A stretch of 64,000 nt of DNA, from contig JABMCL010000736.1 in assembly GCA_018857735.1 (NCBI GenBank), forward strand, positions 835,001-899,000, given 5' to 3'. The position numbers and the translations under genes are program-made. The notes beneath the pieces were generated by a model. It did not search any database. It saw only the letters and a list, made by a program, of their open reading frames with translations, and had not been told where the DNA came from. Origin of the DNA: Alviniconcha marisindica (taxonomy: Eukaryota; Mollusca; Gastropoda; Provannidae). Below are positions 47,469-55,000 of the stretch, in pieces (the stretch's first letter is position 1; each line of letters begins with the position of its first letter).

Positions 47469-47848
47469 GTAACTGTATGCACTGAATCTTGAAAACATGT
47501 ACATTTGAGGAATTTGCAAGCGCTTAGGGTCTGTGCGGGGTAGGGCCTCCAAGTAGCCACTATTATTAGTTAATGTGTTATTATTAAACGTATTTATATT
47601 ACTATCCCTATGACACACCCTCACACACACTACGCAACACTACCTTTTACATACTTATTCCCAGTTTATGGATAAAATTTACACACAGACACACACCTAG
47701 CTGCGAAACGAGATCAGACATGCTCACTTTTGTGCGGCTTCTTAAAAGAATAAAACAATACTTTACCATTTTTTCAAAAACATATGCCCTAAGACAACAA
47801 ACACTAACCTTCTAAGGCAGATATCACAACTAAAAACCGCTCTCCCAT
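24590..47848 (-). CDS. CEP120: CEP120, centrosomal protein of 120 kDa (complete gene, 22 exons)
   Basis: Exons (high to low): 47809-47848, 45935-46206, 44457-44580, 43987-44144, 43539-43736, 42409-42528, 41696-41795, 39704-39980, 38821-38886, 38120-38258, 36917-37066, 36065-36182, 35083-35150, 34018-34129, 32014-32151, 31262-31351, 30306-30398, 29504-29616, 28318-28366, 27428-27550, 25787-26031, 24590-24818. All phases agree except that exon 7 is one base too long. Corrected length is about 1006 residues, against 986 in human. The order is: N-terminal C2 domain (residues 1 to about 140), further C2-like blocks, a variable Ser/acidic linker (about 338-451), a YPFFGSAAP block, then coiled coil from about 645 to the end. 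In the family, CEP120 sits on daughter centrioles and promotes centriole elongation and cilium assembly with CPAP and SPICE1. Identity is certain from many family motifs. Confidence 0.95.
24838..24964. repeat. 62-bp tandem duplication beside the exon 22 acceptor
   Basis: CAGTCGCCATTACCATGCAA through GGCAGTCTTGCGTG occurs twice, starting about 25 bp upstream (minus strand) of exon 22. Confidence 0.93.
25787..26031 (-). CDS. CEP120: CEP120 exon 21 (coiled coil)
   Basis: Donor GTAAGT, acceptor CCTCAG; phase 0 in, 2 out. It encodes the family signature [20 protein letters not shown] and [10 protein letters not shown] in a long heptad-rich helix, residues about 850-930. Confidence 0.96.
26032..27427 (-). 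other. CEP120 intron 20 with a 90-bp minisatellite
   Basis: It contains the 90-bp array at 26406-26910 and a CA-rich tract (27300-27390). Nothing coding is seen. Confidence 0.7.
26406..26910. repeat. 90-bp minisatellite, about 5.5 copies
   Basis: The unit includes GAGGAAGGAGAGGCTTAGAG, CAGTGCGGAACCCAGGAGTC and CATCAGTCAACACAGTATCC. Units start near 26420, 26510, 26600, 26690, 26780 and 26867, the last two more diverged. The 30-residue repeat frame on the plus strand is a by-product of the period being divisible by 3. Confidence 0.96.
27428..27550 (-). CDS. CEP120: CEP120 exon 20 (coiled coil)
   Basis: Phase 0 in and out, 41 codons, residues about 809-849. Contains [19 protein letters not shown] and the conserved [17 protein letters not shown] block. 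Confidence 0.96.
28318..28366 (-). CDS. CEP120: CEP120 exon 19 (49 nt)
   Basis: Acceptor TTTTGCAG, donor GTGAGT; phase 2 in, 0 out. Encodes [16 protein letters not shown], a coiled-coil link between exons 18 and 20. Confidence 0.9.
28367..29503 (-). other. CEP120 intron 18, no gene seen
   Basis: Unremarkable AT-rich sequence; no repeat array or coding signal recognised. Confidence 0.6.
29504..29616 (-). CDS. CEP120: CEP120 exon 18 (coiled coil)
   Basis: Phase 0 in, 2 out, 113 nt. Encodes [20 protein letters not shown] and [13 protein letters not shown], matching the human ELQREH...RRLKEDC..QVELE block. Confidence 0.95.
29770..29835 (+). repeat. Dispersed ~300-bp repeat, partial copy
   Basis: It carries only the GCAAGTTGGCCTG...GTGCAAATA...TTCATTTGG end of the family seen at 13845-14165. 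Confidence 0.45.
29871..30306 (-). repeat. 50/60-bp tandem array of exon 17 ends with splice donors
   Basis: On the minus strand the true exon 17 end reads TGCCAATGAACACGAG|GTAAGG. Eight intronic units carry TGCCAATGAGCATGAG|GTAACA-like copies, with the motif starting (plus strand) at 29871, 29921, 29971, 30021, 30071, 30131, 30191 and 30251. Spacing is 50 bp in the distal units and 60 bp in the proximal ones. Each holds a potential decoy donor. Confidence 0.95.
30306..30398 (-). CDS. CEP120: CEP120 exon 17 (coiled coil)
   Basis: Acceptor CTCCCCAG, donor GTAAGG; phase 0 both sides, 31 codons. Encodes [20 protein letters not shown] and [11 protein letters not shown]. Its last ~20 nt seed the adjacent array. 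Confidence 0.95.
30399..31261 (-). other. CEP120 intron 16, no gene seen
   Basis: No repeat array or coding signal recognised. Confidence 0.6.
31262..31351 (-). CDS. CEP120: CEP120 exon 16 (coiled coil)
   Basis: Phase 0 both sides, 30 codons. Encodes [20 protein letters not shown] then [10 protein letters not shown], matching human [20 protein letters not shown]. The donor is GTCTCT, a weak form. Confidence 0.96.
32014..32151 (-). CDS. CEP120: CEP120 exon 15
   Basis: Phase 0 both sides, 46 codons, residues about 648-693. Contains [20 protein letters not shown], matching the human [20 protein letters not shown] at the start of the coiled coil. The donor is GTGCTG. Confidence 0.95.
32175..33090. 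repeat. 72-73-bp minisatellite near the exon 15 acceptor
   Basis: The unit CAGCACACATTCATTATGCA, GATACAGTTAGTGAGAGCAT, GAATGTTGTAGAATTGTTTT is best kept at 32687-32960 (starts 32759, 32831, 32904). Degenerate units reach from about 25 bp upstream of exon 15 to about 33090. Confidence 0.92.
33091..34017 (-). other. Rest of CEP120 intron 14
   Basis: It holds a degenerate CA tract (33630-33690) and a 23-base C run (33968-33990) only 28 bp from the exon 14 donor. No coding signal. Confidence 0.6.
34018..34129 (-). CDS. CEP120: CEP120 exon 14
   Basis: Acceptor CCCCCCACAG, donor GTAGGG; phase 2 in, 0 out. Contains [15 protein letters not shown], matching the human LSYTVTLEDYGLV segment that ends the C2-like middle, then a Ser/Gln-rich linker. 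Confidence 0.92.
34150..34860. repeat. 35-bp minisatellite, about 19 copies, near the exon 14 acceptor
   Basis: Unit GGGATACACAGACATCAGAC then ACTGCACGCTGTGCA, with TATACAG variants that recur in a higher-order pattern. It begins about 25 bp upstream (minus strand) of exon 14. The long plus-strand frames of [12 protein letters not shown] type are spurious. Confidence 0.97.
35083..35150 (-). CDS. CEP120: CEP120 exon 13 (68 nt)
   Basis: Phase 0 in, 2 out. Encodes [20 protein letters not shown], matching human [20 protein letters not shown]. Confidence 0.93.
36065..36182 (-). CDS. CEP120: CEP120 exon 12
   Basis: Phase 2 in, 0 out. Encodes [20 protein letters not shown] then GTTRLPL, a C2-type strand pair matching human [20 protein letters not shown]. 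Confidence 0.96.
36183..36916 (-). repeat. CEP120 intron 11 with CA-rich microsatellite
   Basis: The CA-rich stretch (about 36740-36900) is broken into many blocks with CATG interruptions. A pyrimidine-rich stretch lies at 36240-36290. Confidence 0.8.
36917..37066 (-). CDS. CEP120: CEP120 exon 11 (C2-like core)
   Basis: Phase 2 both sides, 150 nt. Contains [20 protein letters not shown] and [20 protein letters not shown], one of the most conserved CEP120 blocks (human [20 protein letters not shown]). Confidence 0.97.
   Translation of the reverse strand, partial: VHLPVLRQCSPNPHPPPCGDPQRLRGAAASVLLCFRFRLYASAASGHFS
37090..37440. repeat. ~70-75-bp minisatellite near the exon 11 acceptor
   Basis: About five units of ATTTCCATGTARAAAAACCC, CTTCACCAAGGACAACCCCT, CTTTTATGACCACTTTT. 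It starts roughly 25 bp upstream (minus strand) of exon 11. Confidence 0.9.
38120..38258 (-). CDS. CEP120: CEP120 exon 10
   Basis: Phase 1 in, 2 out, 139 nt. Encodes [20 protein letters not shown], matching human [20 protein letters not shown], the start of the middle C2 domain. An upstream Gly run follows the acceptor. Confidence 0.95.
38821..38886 (-). CDS. CEP120: CEP120 exon 9, candidate cassette exon (66 nt)
   Basis: Acceptor CTTTGACAG, donor GTACTT. In phase 1 it reads through 22 Gln/Ala/His-rich codons without stops and keeps the frame whether used or skipped. It lies in the variable linker, where sequence conservation cannot confirm it. It could be an alternative exon or a chance ORF. 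Confidence 0.45.
38990..39510. repeat. Purine-rich (G/A) tract
   Basis: About 520 bp of GAGA/GGGGA-type sequence. Its core block (GGGATTAGGAGGG...GGGGAGTGGATGGGGGGT) occurs twice, near 39213-39263 and 39359-39411. The apparent Arg/Glu/Gly reading frame is composition-driven. Confidence 0.88.
39511..39556. repeat. Short dispersed repeat (TTCTTGTATTTTAACATCCC type), copy 1
   Basis: It starts GGTTCTTGTATTTTAACATC and resembles sequence at 40178-40225 and 62228-62295. On the minus strand the end GACRTTAAAAYCCAAGAA is of the kind found at 3' ends of invertebrate SINEs. Confidence 0.5.
39704..39980 (-). CDS. CEP120: CEP120 exon 8 (variable linker)
   Basis: Acceptor AACTGAACAG, donor GTACGA; phase 0 in, 1 out, 277 nt. 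Encodes a low-complexity linker: Pro/Ser-rich, then Gly/Lys/Gln-rich, ending in an acidic [18 protein letters not shown] motif. The human protein has an equivalent Ser/Pro/acidic linker here. Confidence 0.88.
40178..40225. repeat. Short dispersed repeat, copy 2
   Basis: ATTCTTGGATTTTAATGTCC then TGTCAGTGCACAGGGC; see copies at 39511 and 62228. Confidence 0.5.
40735..41345. other. CpG-richer block, possible mobile element, in CEP120 intron 7
   Basis: Unlike its surroundings it has many CG dinucleotides. It begins near CCTTAAAGGACAAGTCCAAGG and ends near GGAAATAAAATCGACT. It contains a 39-codon ORF on the plus strand (40946-41065; [20 protein letters not shown] start). I do not recognise a transposase, and terminal repeats are not clear. 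Confidence 0.4.
41696..41795 (-). CDS. CEP120: CEP120 exon 7, with an apparent one-base insertion
   Basis: Acceptor TTTCAG, donor GTCAGT. It begins in phase 0 as [15 protein letters not shown] (human LDPPNRAKQKLAPLP) but the family match then continues one base over as [17 protein letters not shown] (human VGVSVALQREG). The exon is 100 nt, where 99 is needed to join its phase-0 neighbours. The original frame hits TAG within about 13 codons. It is either an assembly error (runs of CCC/CCCC here) or a real disabling mutation. Confidence 0.88.
42409..42528 (-). CDS. CEP120: CEP120 exon 6
   Basis: Phase 0 both sides, 40 codons. Encodes [20 protein letters not shown] then [20 protein letters not shown], matching human strands ending TEIFHRPVTLEGAF, a C2-domain tail. 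Confidence 0.95.
42529..43538 (-). other. CEP120 intron 5, no gene seen
   Basis: Two C runs (42596-42609 and 43183-43203), each followed by CA units. Otherwise featureless. Confidence 0.65.
43539..43736 (-). CDS. CEP120: CEP120 exon 5
   Basis: Phase 0 both sides, 66 codons. Contains [20 protein letters not shown] and [20 protein letters not shown], matching the human YTLLGNDVTSE.PF segment of the second C2-like domain. Confidence 0.96.
43824..43960. repeat. (CA)n microsatellite, interrupted
   Basis: Three or four CA blocks in CEP120 intron 4, ending about 27 bp from the exon 4 donor. Confidence 0.95.
43987..44144 (-). CDS. CEP120: CEP120 exon 4
   Basis: Acceptor TTAATAACAG, donor GTAAGA; phase 1 in, 0 out. 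Contains [20 protein letters not shown] and IAYANNLPQ, the start of the second C2-like domain. Confidence 0.95.
44457..44580 (-). CDS. CEP120: CEP120 exon 3
   Basis: Acceptor TTTGTGCAG, donor GTAAGA; phase 0 in, 1 out. Encodes [20 protein letters not shown] then LALYLDDD, matching human [20 protein letters not shown], closing the N-terminal C2 domain. Confidence 0.96.
44586..44624. repeat. (CA)n microsatellite at the exon 3 acceptor
   Basis: The run begins 6 bp upstream (minus strand) of exon 3, so it forms part of that acceptor's upstream tract as a TG repeat. Confidence 0.95.
45556..45840. repeat. Two-copy tandem duplication, about 150 bp
   Basis: Shared landmarks: GTTGACTTTA, AGTTTAGTTCC, GTAGATCCACAGAAAAA, TTTGCAATCTGGCATTTCAC and GGGCACTG, near 45560-45685 and 45708-45825. 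Confidence 0.9.
45935..46206 (-). CDS. CEP120: CEP120 exon 2 (N-terminal C2 domain)
   Basis: Acceptor GACTGTGACAG, donor GTGGGT; phase 1 in, 0 out, 272 nt, residues 14-104. Contains [40 protein letters not shown] and [20 protein letters not shown], an almost one-to-one match to the vertebrate CEP120 N terminus. Confidence 0.98.
46302..46369. repeat. (AG)n microsatellite
   Basis: About 34 AG units in CEP120 intron 1. Confidence 0.97.
47085..47125. repeat. (TA)n microsatellite
   Basis: About 20 TA units, with a second short block near 47150. Confidence 0.95.
47312..47466. repeat. Long (AG)n microsatellite, two main blocks
   Basis: About 150 bp of AG repeats split by GGTCTGAAATTTAAAGG at about 47393-47410. 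Confidence 0.96.
47809..47848 (-). CDS. CEP120: CEP120 exon 1 coding part, with start codon
   Basis: ATG at 47848-47846 opens [14 protein letters not shown], matching the human start block QLLIVVSILEG. Donor GTTAGT after 40 coding nt, phase 1, which joins exon 2 exactly. Confidence 0.9.
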
Positions 47849-48716
47849 GCTTTGTAGCTAAGTGATGCAGCGGTACGTGCACATTTTAAACAATAATTTG
47901 CATTGAGCCCAGGGTCATTTGAAAACATCCGCCATAGTTGTTGATACGGAAGTGACGTATCTATGCAAAATATCAGCTGACATATTGACCTAATTAGTTT
48001 AGAGTCAAAATTTGGATGTAGTTTAAATGTTCCATAAGAGAAGAGGCATGCGGTGACTAAATATATCCCATGACTTTTTTGCTCGTGATTCAAAATGCTT
48101 TTGATCTTAAAGTAGTGTGTGGTTGTCAGTAAATAGTGACACACAAAACGCCTGGATACGGGGAATCCCGACTTGCGCAGATCGCCGGATAACAGTTTAT
48201 CCTTTTCCGGTCTTATTACTACGTTGATAGAAAATAAATCTGCGTTACTTATTAATTTTCATTAAAACGTGAACATTGTTCATAAAAACAAAAAAACAGA
48301 AATACATAAAACAGTGTTTGTAAGAAGAGTATTGCTTATACGTCTTTATTAGCCCTAATTTACGCTGGCGTACGAATATGTGCTCGCCATGGGTTTGTGC
48401 TCTCTTACTTGTGCCGAAGAAGAAGGCTGAAATCGAGTGAGGCGTTGGGAAATATTCCAGAAATATTGATCAGCTGGTGTTAGTTGTAAGATTACGAAAA
48501 TGTAATCAAAAATTAACTCTTTGATTGTCGTGACAGTATGTATCATGGACGAGGAGGCCCCTCTGAAGCACCAGAACGGGACTTTGGAAGGGGCTTAGTG
48601 ACCGGGGTTTGGTTCATCTCATTTCTCTCATGACAAGATTATTGAATTTTATCGTTTGTGCATTTTGAGGAATTGTTTTTGTTGGTGTGTGGTGGGGAAA
48701 GACACCAGACTTCCCG
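47849..48716. promoter_or_regulatory. Head-to-head spacer: probable bidirectional promoter, CEP120 and CK1 gamma
   Basis: 868 bp separate the two divergent start codons. It should hold both 5' untranslated regions and promoters. Visible motifs are a TGACGTA half-site (about 47952), CTTTTCCGG (about 48202) and a short upstream ORF (48545-48598). It has no microsatellite or transposon, unlike most of the window. Transcription starts cannot be placed from sequence alone. Confidence 0.6.
48545..48598 (+). other. Upstream ORF before the CK1 gamma start
   Basis: ATG followed by 16 codons (MDEEAPLKHQNGTLEGA) and TAG, 118 nt before the kinase ATG. It could lower or regulate kinase translation if it lies in the mRNA. 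Confidence 0.4.
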
Positions 48717-48906
48717 ATGAGTACACCAAAACGAGATACTTACGAAAAATCAGAAGAGCAAAGCCGGAGGAAAACAAGTGCTCGCAGCATGCATAGTTCT
48801 AGCAGACAAAGTGCATCTTCCAGTAACACTGGAGTATTGATGGTGGGACCCAACTTCCGAGTCGGGAAAAAGATAGGATGTGGAAATTTTGGCGAACTCA
48901 GACTTG
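48717..48906 (+). CDS. CSNK1G: CK1 gamma exon 1
   Basis: The ATG at 48717 is the first in frame; the frame is open upstream to about 48687 but without an ATG. Donor GTAAGT, phase 1. Encodes [15 protein letters not shown], a Ser-rich stretch, and the start of the kinase domain with the glycine loop. Confidence 0.95.
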
Positions 48907-51900
48907 GTAAGTATAACTGAGACAGTTTATCGTGTTTTAGTTGCACAATTTAAAGGTAGAACTTGTTAAATCAACTTCTTGTTATCCCCTAGTGTTGGTG
49001 GGTATGAGTCACTGTTGGGTAGTATCGGGAAAATAATGACAAAGGTGTGACATTTTTACAACCGGTTCCCAGATTGTTGCAAGTACTCCAACAAGTTTGA
49101 AGAACAGTTTGCTGCATACAATATAACAAGGTTAAATAAGTCTGTGCAGACAGCATCCATCAAGGACTTTCACTGGGTGCTAGTCAATCTTGCAATGGAT
49201 TCAAACCTTTCTTGCCCACCTATTGCTTGGCATTCTTACACTGTACCTATTAAGTATTATCTTTCTGAATTGATCCCACAGTACACCCCCTCCTCTTGGT
49301 CTCCACTGTGCAGTCATCATCGCAGGATTTCATGATATATGTATGCATAGAAAGTACTTTGATGCCCTTGCTGTCACTGGCTTCAGATACACAGTGCCTG
49401 CAGCAGTGAATAACTATTTGAGTTGTTCCCTAAATCTAGTGAAAGTTTATTCTTCTGTCATTCTCATGACCACTCTTCTACAGAACTTCAGGTGTTGCTA
49501 ATAGAATTTTACTCAAATAAACAAAATTATTATCATGTACACAGTGTAGTTTAAAAACTTGTTACGATGGGTTTGAGTTGAAAATCTTGTGGAGAAAGAT
49601 GTAAAACACACACACACGCGCACACACACAACACAACTAAAGAGAGATGTTGTAAATGTCATACATGTATGTATTCTTATAAAAATGCAATTGCATGCCA
49701 GTTGCCACATGATGACATTTATACACTAGTATTCATTTTTTCAGGCAGATGGTTATGAATATAATTTTTTTTAAGTTGTACATAAAGTAGGTTACACTAT
49801 ACAGTTTTGGTTCTGTTAACATGCTACATTGATTGACAGACATGCATCTGTGTGTTTGTTGCCAAAGGCAGGTTGTGAGAACTTTATATATTCTTTAAAC
49901 TAAAGCTTAGATGAGACTCAGTGAAATTTTAAAATAAGACGTAAAATGGTTTTATTTTGTTTGAAAGTTGTCACTGTCAGTGTCACATAATTTGTGTTCT
50001 GTTTAAGTTAGAAAGACTGACCGACATTGAGACTGTCAGTGTCACACACACCACAGAAACATTGTGACTTTGACATACACCACAGCTCCTGAACAGTACT
50101 TTAATTTTTAATAGAGTTGCCAGCCATTATGTTTAGAATGCCAGTTTAGTTACTGAGTTATGCCACTGGTTTGAAATTGAATTTAAAAGCTGTCAGAATA
50201 ATCAAGTGGTTGATTGTTGCTATTCATAATAATATTAATAATCACAAAGACTTAGAGGAATTTGGTTTATCACTTTATGTGATTATCCATTTGAACCAGT
50301 TCACTATTGTGCTTTGACAATGTTTACATAAGGCTTGATAAGCGTAACTTTTAAGGCTAATATTGTAATAACAGAATTTTGATAACGTTCTATTTTCTAG
50401 TGGTATTCGGCAGTAATGATAATCTCACTAATATAATAAATGAGCAATACAACTCATTTAGACCAGCATAGGGCGGCATTGTTCTTGTTGTTGATGGCCT
50501 ATCCTGTATTCTGTCTTAGTATCATTTGTTTTATGGGGCATGGGCTCCTGACAGTGATACCAAAGTTTCCTCAGCAGAGCCAACTTTTTGATTTATTTAA
50601 TTATTGTCAAGCAAGTAGATGATGTTACTGTTAGTACAGCATTAGACCTGTATTTATATAGTGTAAGACATCAGCTAGTGATTAGTGTAGAATAGAAGGC
50701 AGAGTTTGCTCCTTCATGTTGTCAGGAGACCTATCTAGACAGTTTTCATAGTTTTCATTACATTAATTGACTAAGAAGTAAGATTAAGACAGAATGAAAA
50801 AGACTGGAGATTAAGATATAAGATATTACACAGCCACCTTTGCTAATTACTACTAGTACTAGAGCTCTACTGATAGCAAACACCTGGCTCCCTTTCCCAT
50901 CTAGAATGCACATGCACACACATACACACACACACACACACAAAACATTGCAAACATGCTTTCTCACTCTCTCTCTTTGTTGTTTTTTCATTGAGAACTG
51001 GTCAGACAAAAGAACAGCTGGTAGTAGTGGTAAGTAAGTAAGTAAGTTGGTGTTTTATGCCCAGTCAACCAGTACGGTTATATCAGGGTGAGGTAGTAGT
51101 GGTACATCTGACTGATTGCTGATTATTGTTTTTTGCTGACAAGTGACATATTGTGATCTTACCTGGTAAAAGACAGGAAATTACCAGTTAATGCCAACCC
51201 TCTTGTGTAAGTTAGTGTTAGCTTATAACTATAGAATTACAACTTACATAAGGCAAGGCTTTTTTCCTCAAATCTTACACACAGTGCCTGATACAGTGAC
51301 AGTAGTGCCTAATTTGTGAACAAATTTGGCATGCATACTTTCAAAAAAAACCCAGAATAATAATTATTTTGGACTAATTCAAGATGGAAGATTATGAAAA
51401 CAAAAACAAAACACCCATTAACACCAAATACAAATTAGAAAAAATGGTAGTGCTGTGCCTTTATTTCAACTTTATCTCATTACTAGCTATAAGTATTTAT
51501 AAGATAACAAGTTGTGTGCAGGCTGTGGTAGATGATAATGGGTTTGCTGACATATCTTCTGTTCATCTGTGGAAAATGATGCCATCTTCAATGTTGCAAT
51601 TGTTTTAGACTTTTTGTGAATGACGTATTAACTAAACCATTCCTCTTTTCCATATTAACACAGCATTTTCCTTTGTGTTTGACATGTGTCCATCAGGTTT
51701 TGCTCATTGTCTATGAGTATGACTGGTAATTTCTGGTATTTTACCAGTTAAGTCTTAAGATTAGCAAACACCAGAACCAAAGTCGGCAACCAGGCAGATA
51801 TACTGGCTGTTATTTTGCTGAATCAAGACACAAGGAAGTTAATTAGTGCTCAAAAATATGTAACACAAGTACAACAAAGACCTGAGTCACCTAGTAACCT

Positions 51901-52037
51901 ACGGTATTTGTAACTCTTACCTGGCAGGCATGTCAGTACAGTTCTGTTTCAGATTTGTTACTTTGCTTGCTGGTTCTCAAAAAACAAAAGCAAAGGGAGA
52001 AAAAAAGAAGAGAAAGCAGAGAGAGAGAGAGTGCATT

Positions 52038-52097
<60 letters not shown>

Positions 52098-55000
52098 AGG
52101 CAAGGAAGGGAACAAGGTGTTTGCTAGTAGAGCTCTAGCAGTATGCCAGTAGTATTTATAGAAAGCAATGTATCTGATCGGTTACACTTACACTACAGTG
52201 ATTGTGTGACTGGTTTCCTTCAAATTTCAACCGCTGTTTCTGCCATGTTGCTTGTACTAGTTGTAGATGTCACACCGGTTTGAAAAATGTCCAGCATGAT
52301 CACTAAACACTTGAAAGTATACTTGCCATAGCATCATAAGATTCATATTCATAATCTTGGAAACTATATTATAAATATATAAGATTTTAACTTTAACAAA
52401 CATTGTGTCATTGTGATAACATTAACTTGATTAAGAACATGTGGAATGCACAAGTACTGGCCTTTACTTTACTTAAGCTATGTCAAGGTCTGTCTGGTGG
52501 CCAGTTTCTACTGTTTACTGTCTTTGAGTTGTGGTCTGTTTAGTAAACTGTACTAATGGCATAATGCCCATACTACTAGTACTACAGTACTAGTATTACT
52601 ATTATACTAACTTACTAAGTAGTAAGTATTGCAGTTAATAATTATACTTTATAGTAACTATATTAGTTGTTACTTTATTAGTATCAATGAGTAATACTAA
52701 TAGTATTAGTTACTATTACTAGTAAAGTACTGTAGTAGTAGCAGAATAGTACTTAGTAGCTGGAGACTAAACCTCATCATTGTTGAAACTGAACACTATA
52801 TTTAATAATTAATAGTTCTAAACTAGTAACTACTATACTGTGAATGTTTCCGATGTGTGACCAGTTTAAGATGATGCTAGTTATGATTGCTGTTATAACA
52901 GAAATTGATCTGCAAATGCAATGAGGGGTATTATAAATCTGAGATTAATGTACTAATACAATGTAGAGCTATTGTCTACCATTACCAACCAGACTTTGTG
53001 ATCCCACAGAGTGAAAGGGATTTAGTGTCAGCAGACACAAGATGTTCCATTTGACGTTGCACAGAGACTTGGTCAGGTCCAGATCTGCACACACAGGCCA
53101 CTTGTGAAGGACTGTGTACAAGACCACAATCAATAGAGGAGCAAAGTGTTGGAGCAGTGCAAACATAAGCCTTCCCTTTAAACCTAGGAAGACAGGTTGC
53201 ACAATTTTTTTTCCTGTAGTGCTCCTTCTGGATTAGTGTCTTTTTGCACACTTTCTGCCACTTGATGTCCATGGCATATAGGAATGATATAGACCTAGTT
53301 CACTACCTTGCTGTATTATACTAGTATACTAATATTACAGGCCAACAGCAGTTGAAAATTGTCTGTTTCAGTGCTATATACTATATAGCCAGGCTAGTAA
53401 ATATGTTGTAAAATGTGTATAAAACACATCCATTATCCATATGAACAAAGAACATTCACTAGCCTGAAGTAGTAATATTACTGTTAGTATGGTCACCCAT
53501 AATGTCAGTGTCATAGGAGTCTTTAGGACTCATAGTCATACCACCTTACCGGCATTAGATTTATTCCTCTAACATTTAAAAAAAATTAAAACTGGTTAAG
53601 ACACTGCAGTGATTGCATTGCAGGCTGCTGTGATCAAAAGGTTTTACCATTCAAATTTTGTTTTATGTTTTTGTTTATGTGGAGTACATGATTTTTGATG
53701 CGTGACAAAAAAATAGGTTGTCTGGCTTATGATTTCCAGATGGTGAGGTTGTAAATTATACATTGTCACGATTGTGTATTGAAGTCTTCAACCAGTAAGA
53801 GTGAAATTTATTACTGGTTAGCTCACTCCTTCACAATCACATGGTTATTTCTTTACATGTATTGTGTAATGTTATAATATTAACCAGGTTGATAGCCAGC
53901 TGTGACATTAAGATTGCCCTGATATAACCTCAGTGGTTGACTGGGCGTAAAACACCAGACATTAAGAGAGAGAGCGTGTGTGTTTGTGTGTGCAGTTATC
54001 TGGAATGAATCATTCCTTGAAGTTGAACATGAACAGTTTTACATCCATTGTGTAGCATTTGGGTCTGATTCTGGTTTCATGCCTTTCAGACACCACTACT
54101 GGTCATTATTATAACTGAACAGGTTACAGGGAGTGTTGTACAGGCCTTATTTAAAACTGGCTAAAAACATTTTTGATCTGGCTGCCTTTGTGTGGGAGGC
54201 TGCACCTTCTCCTTGTACTTGTAGAGCTATGCATACTGCTGATGAGATTGAGAATGCAGCACTTTATATTTCTATACAAGTATGGTGCAGCAGTGGCTGT
54301 AAGTGTGCAGTTGCTTGTGAAAGTCTTTGAAGCCAGATTCATGGTTTATTAACTTGGCGTCAGTATCTGTGTGGATGTAGTAGGTTATGATTACGCCTGG
54401 TACTGTAATTTTAGTCACAATGTAGTCAAGTGCAGCCATGCCTACATCAATCTTCTCAAGGGGAAACTGAAGGGAAGATGAAACTGGCCTGAAAATGTAG
54501 TGCAACTAGTGCAGGTTTCATTTTGTTCTGACTTCATTGTTCATGTTGGTTTGCTAATATTGTATTTATAACCCATGAAGAACATTGAAAGGTTGGCTTT
54601 TGGCATAATATAAATTTGGTACTTCAATTTTTTGCCACCCATTCTGGCATTGTTTATCATAATTAAGGCCAGAATGTATGCAAGAGTATCAAAATTTATA
54701 TTATAATTTAAAAAACAAACAAACTTTATGTCACTGACCAGACTGCTGGGCATAAAATAGTGTTTTTACAACTTTCAAACATTAGTTTTCTTAACAAATG
54801 GTGAACATTGCTGTGTCACTGTCTATAGTTTTTCCCTTTCCGTTCCTATGGGTAAGGGCTGGTGTGTGTGTGTGTTGGGGGGTGGGGGGGAGGGGGGCGA
54901 ATCTGGAATTGCATTCAATTTTACAATGACCTGGTGTCTGGCAACTCTGCCTGTCATCACCCAGTCAGTACTAAGCTGTTGGATGGATGTTATGCCCAAT

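Larger units (their letters stand above)
46207..47808 (-). other. CEP120 intron 1
   Basis: It contains AG microsatellites (46302-46369 and 47312-47466) and TA microsatellites (47085-47125 and about 47150-47162). No coding signal. Confidence 0.7.
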
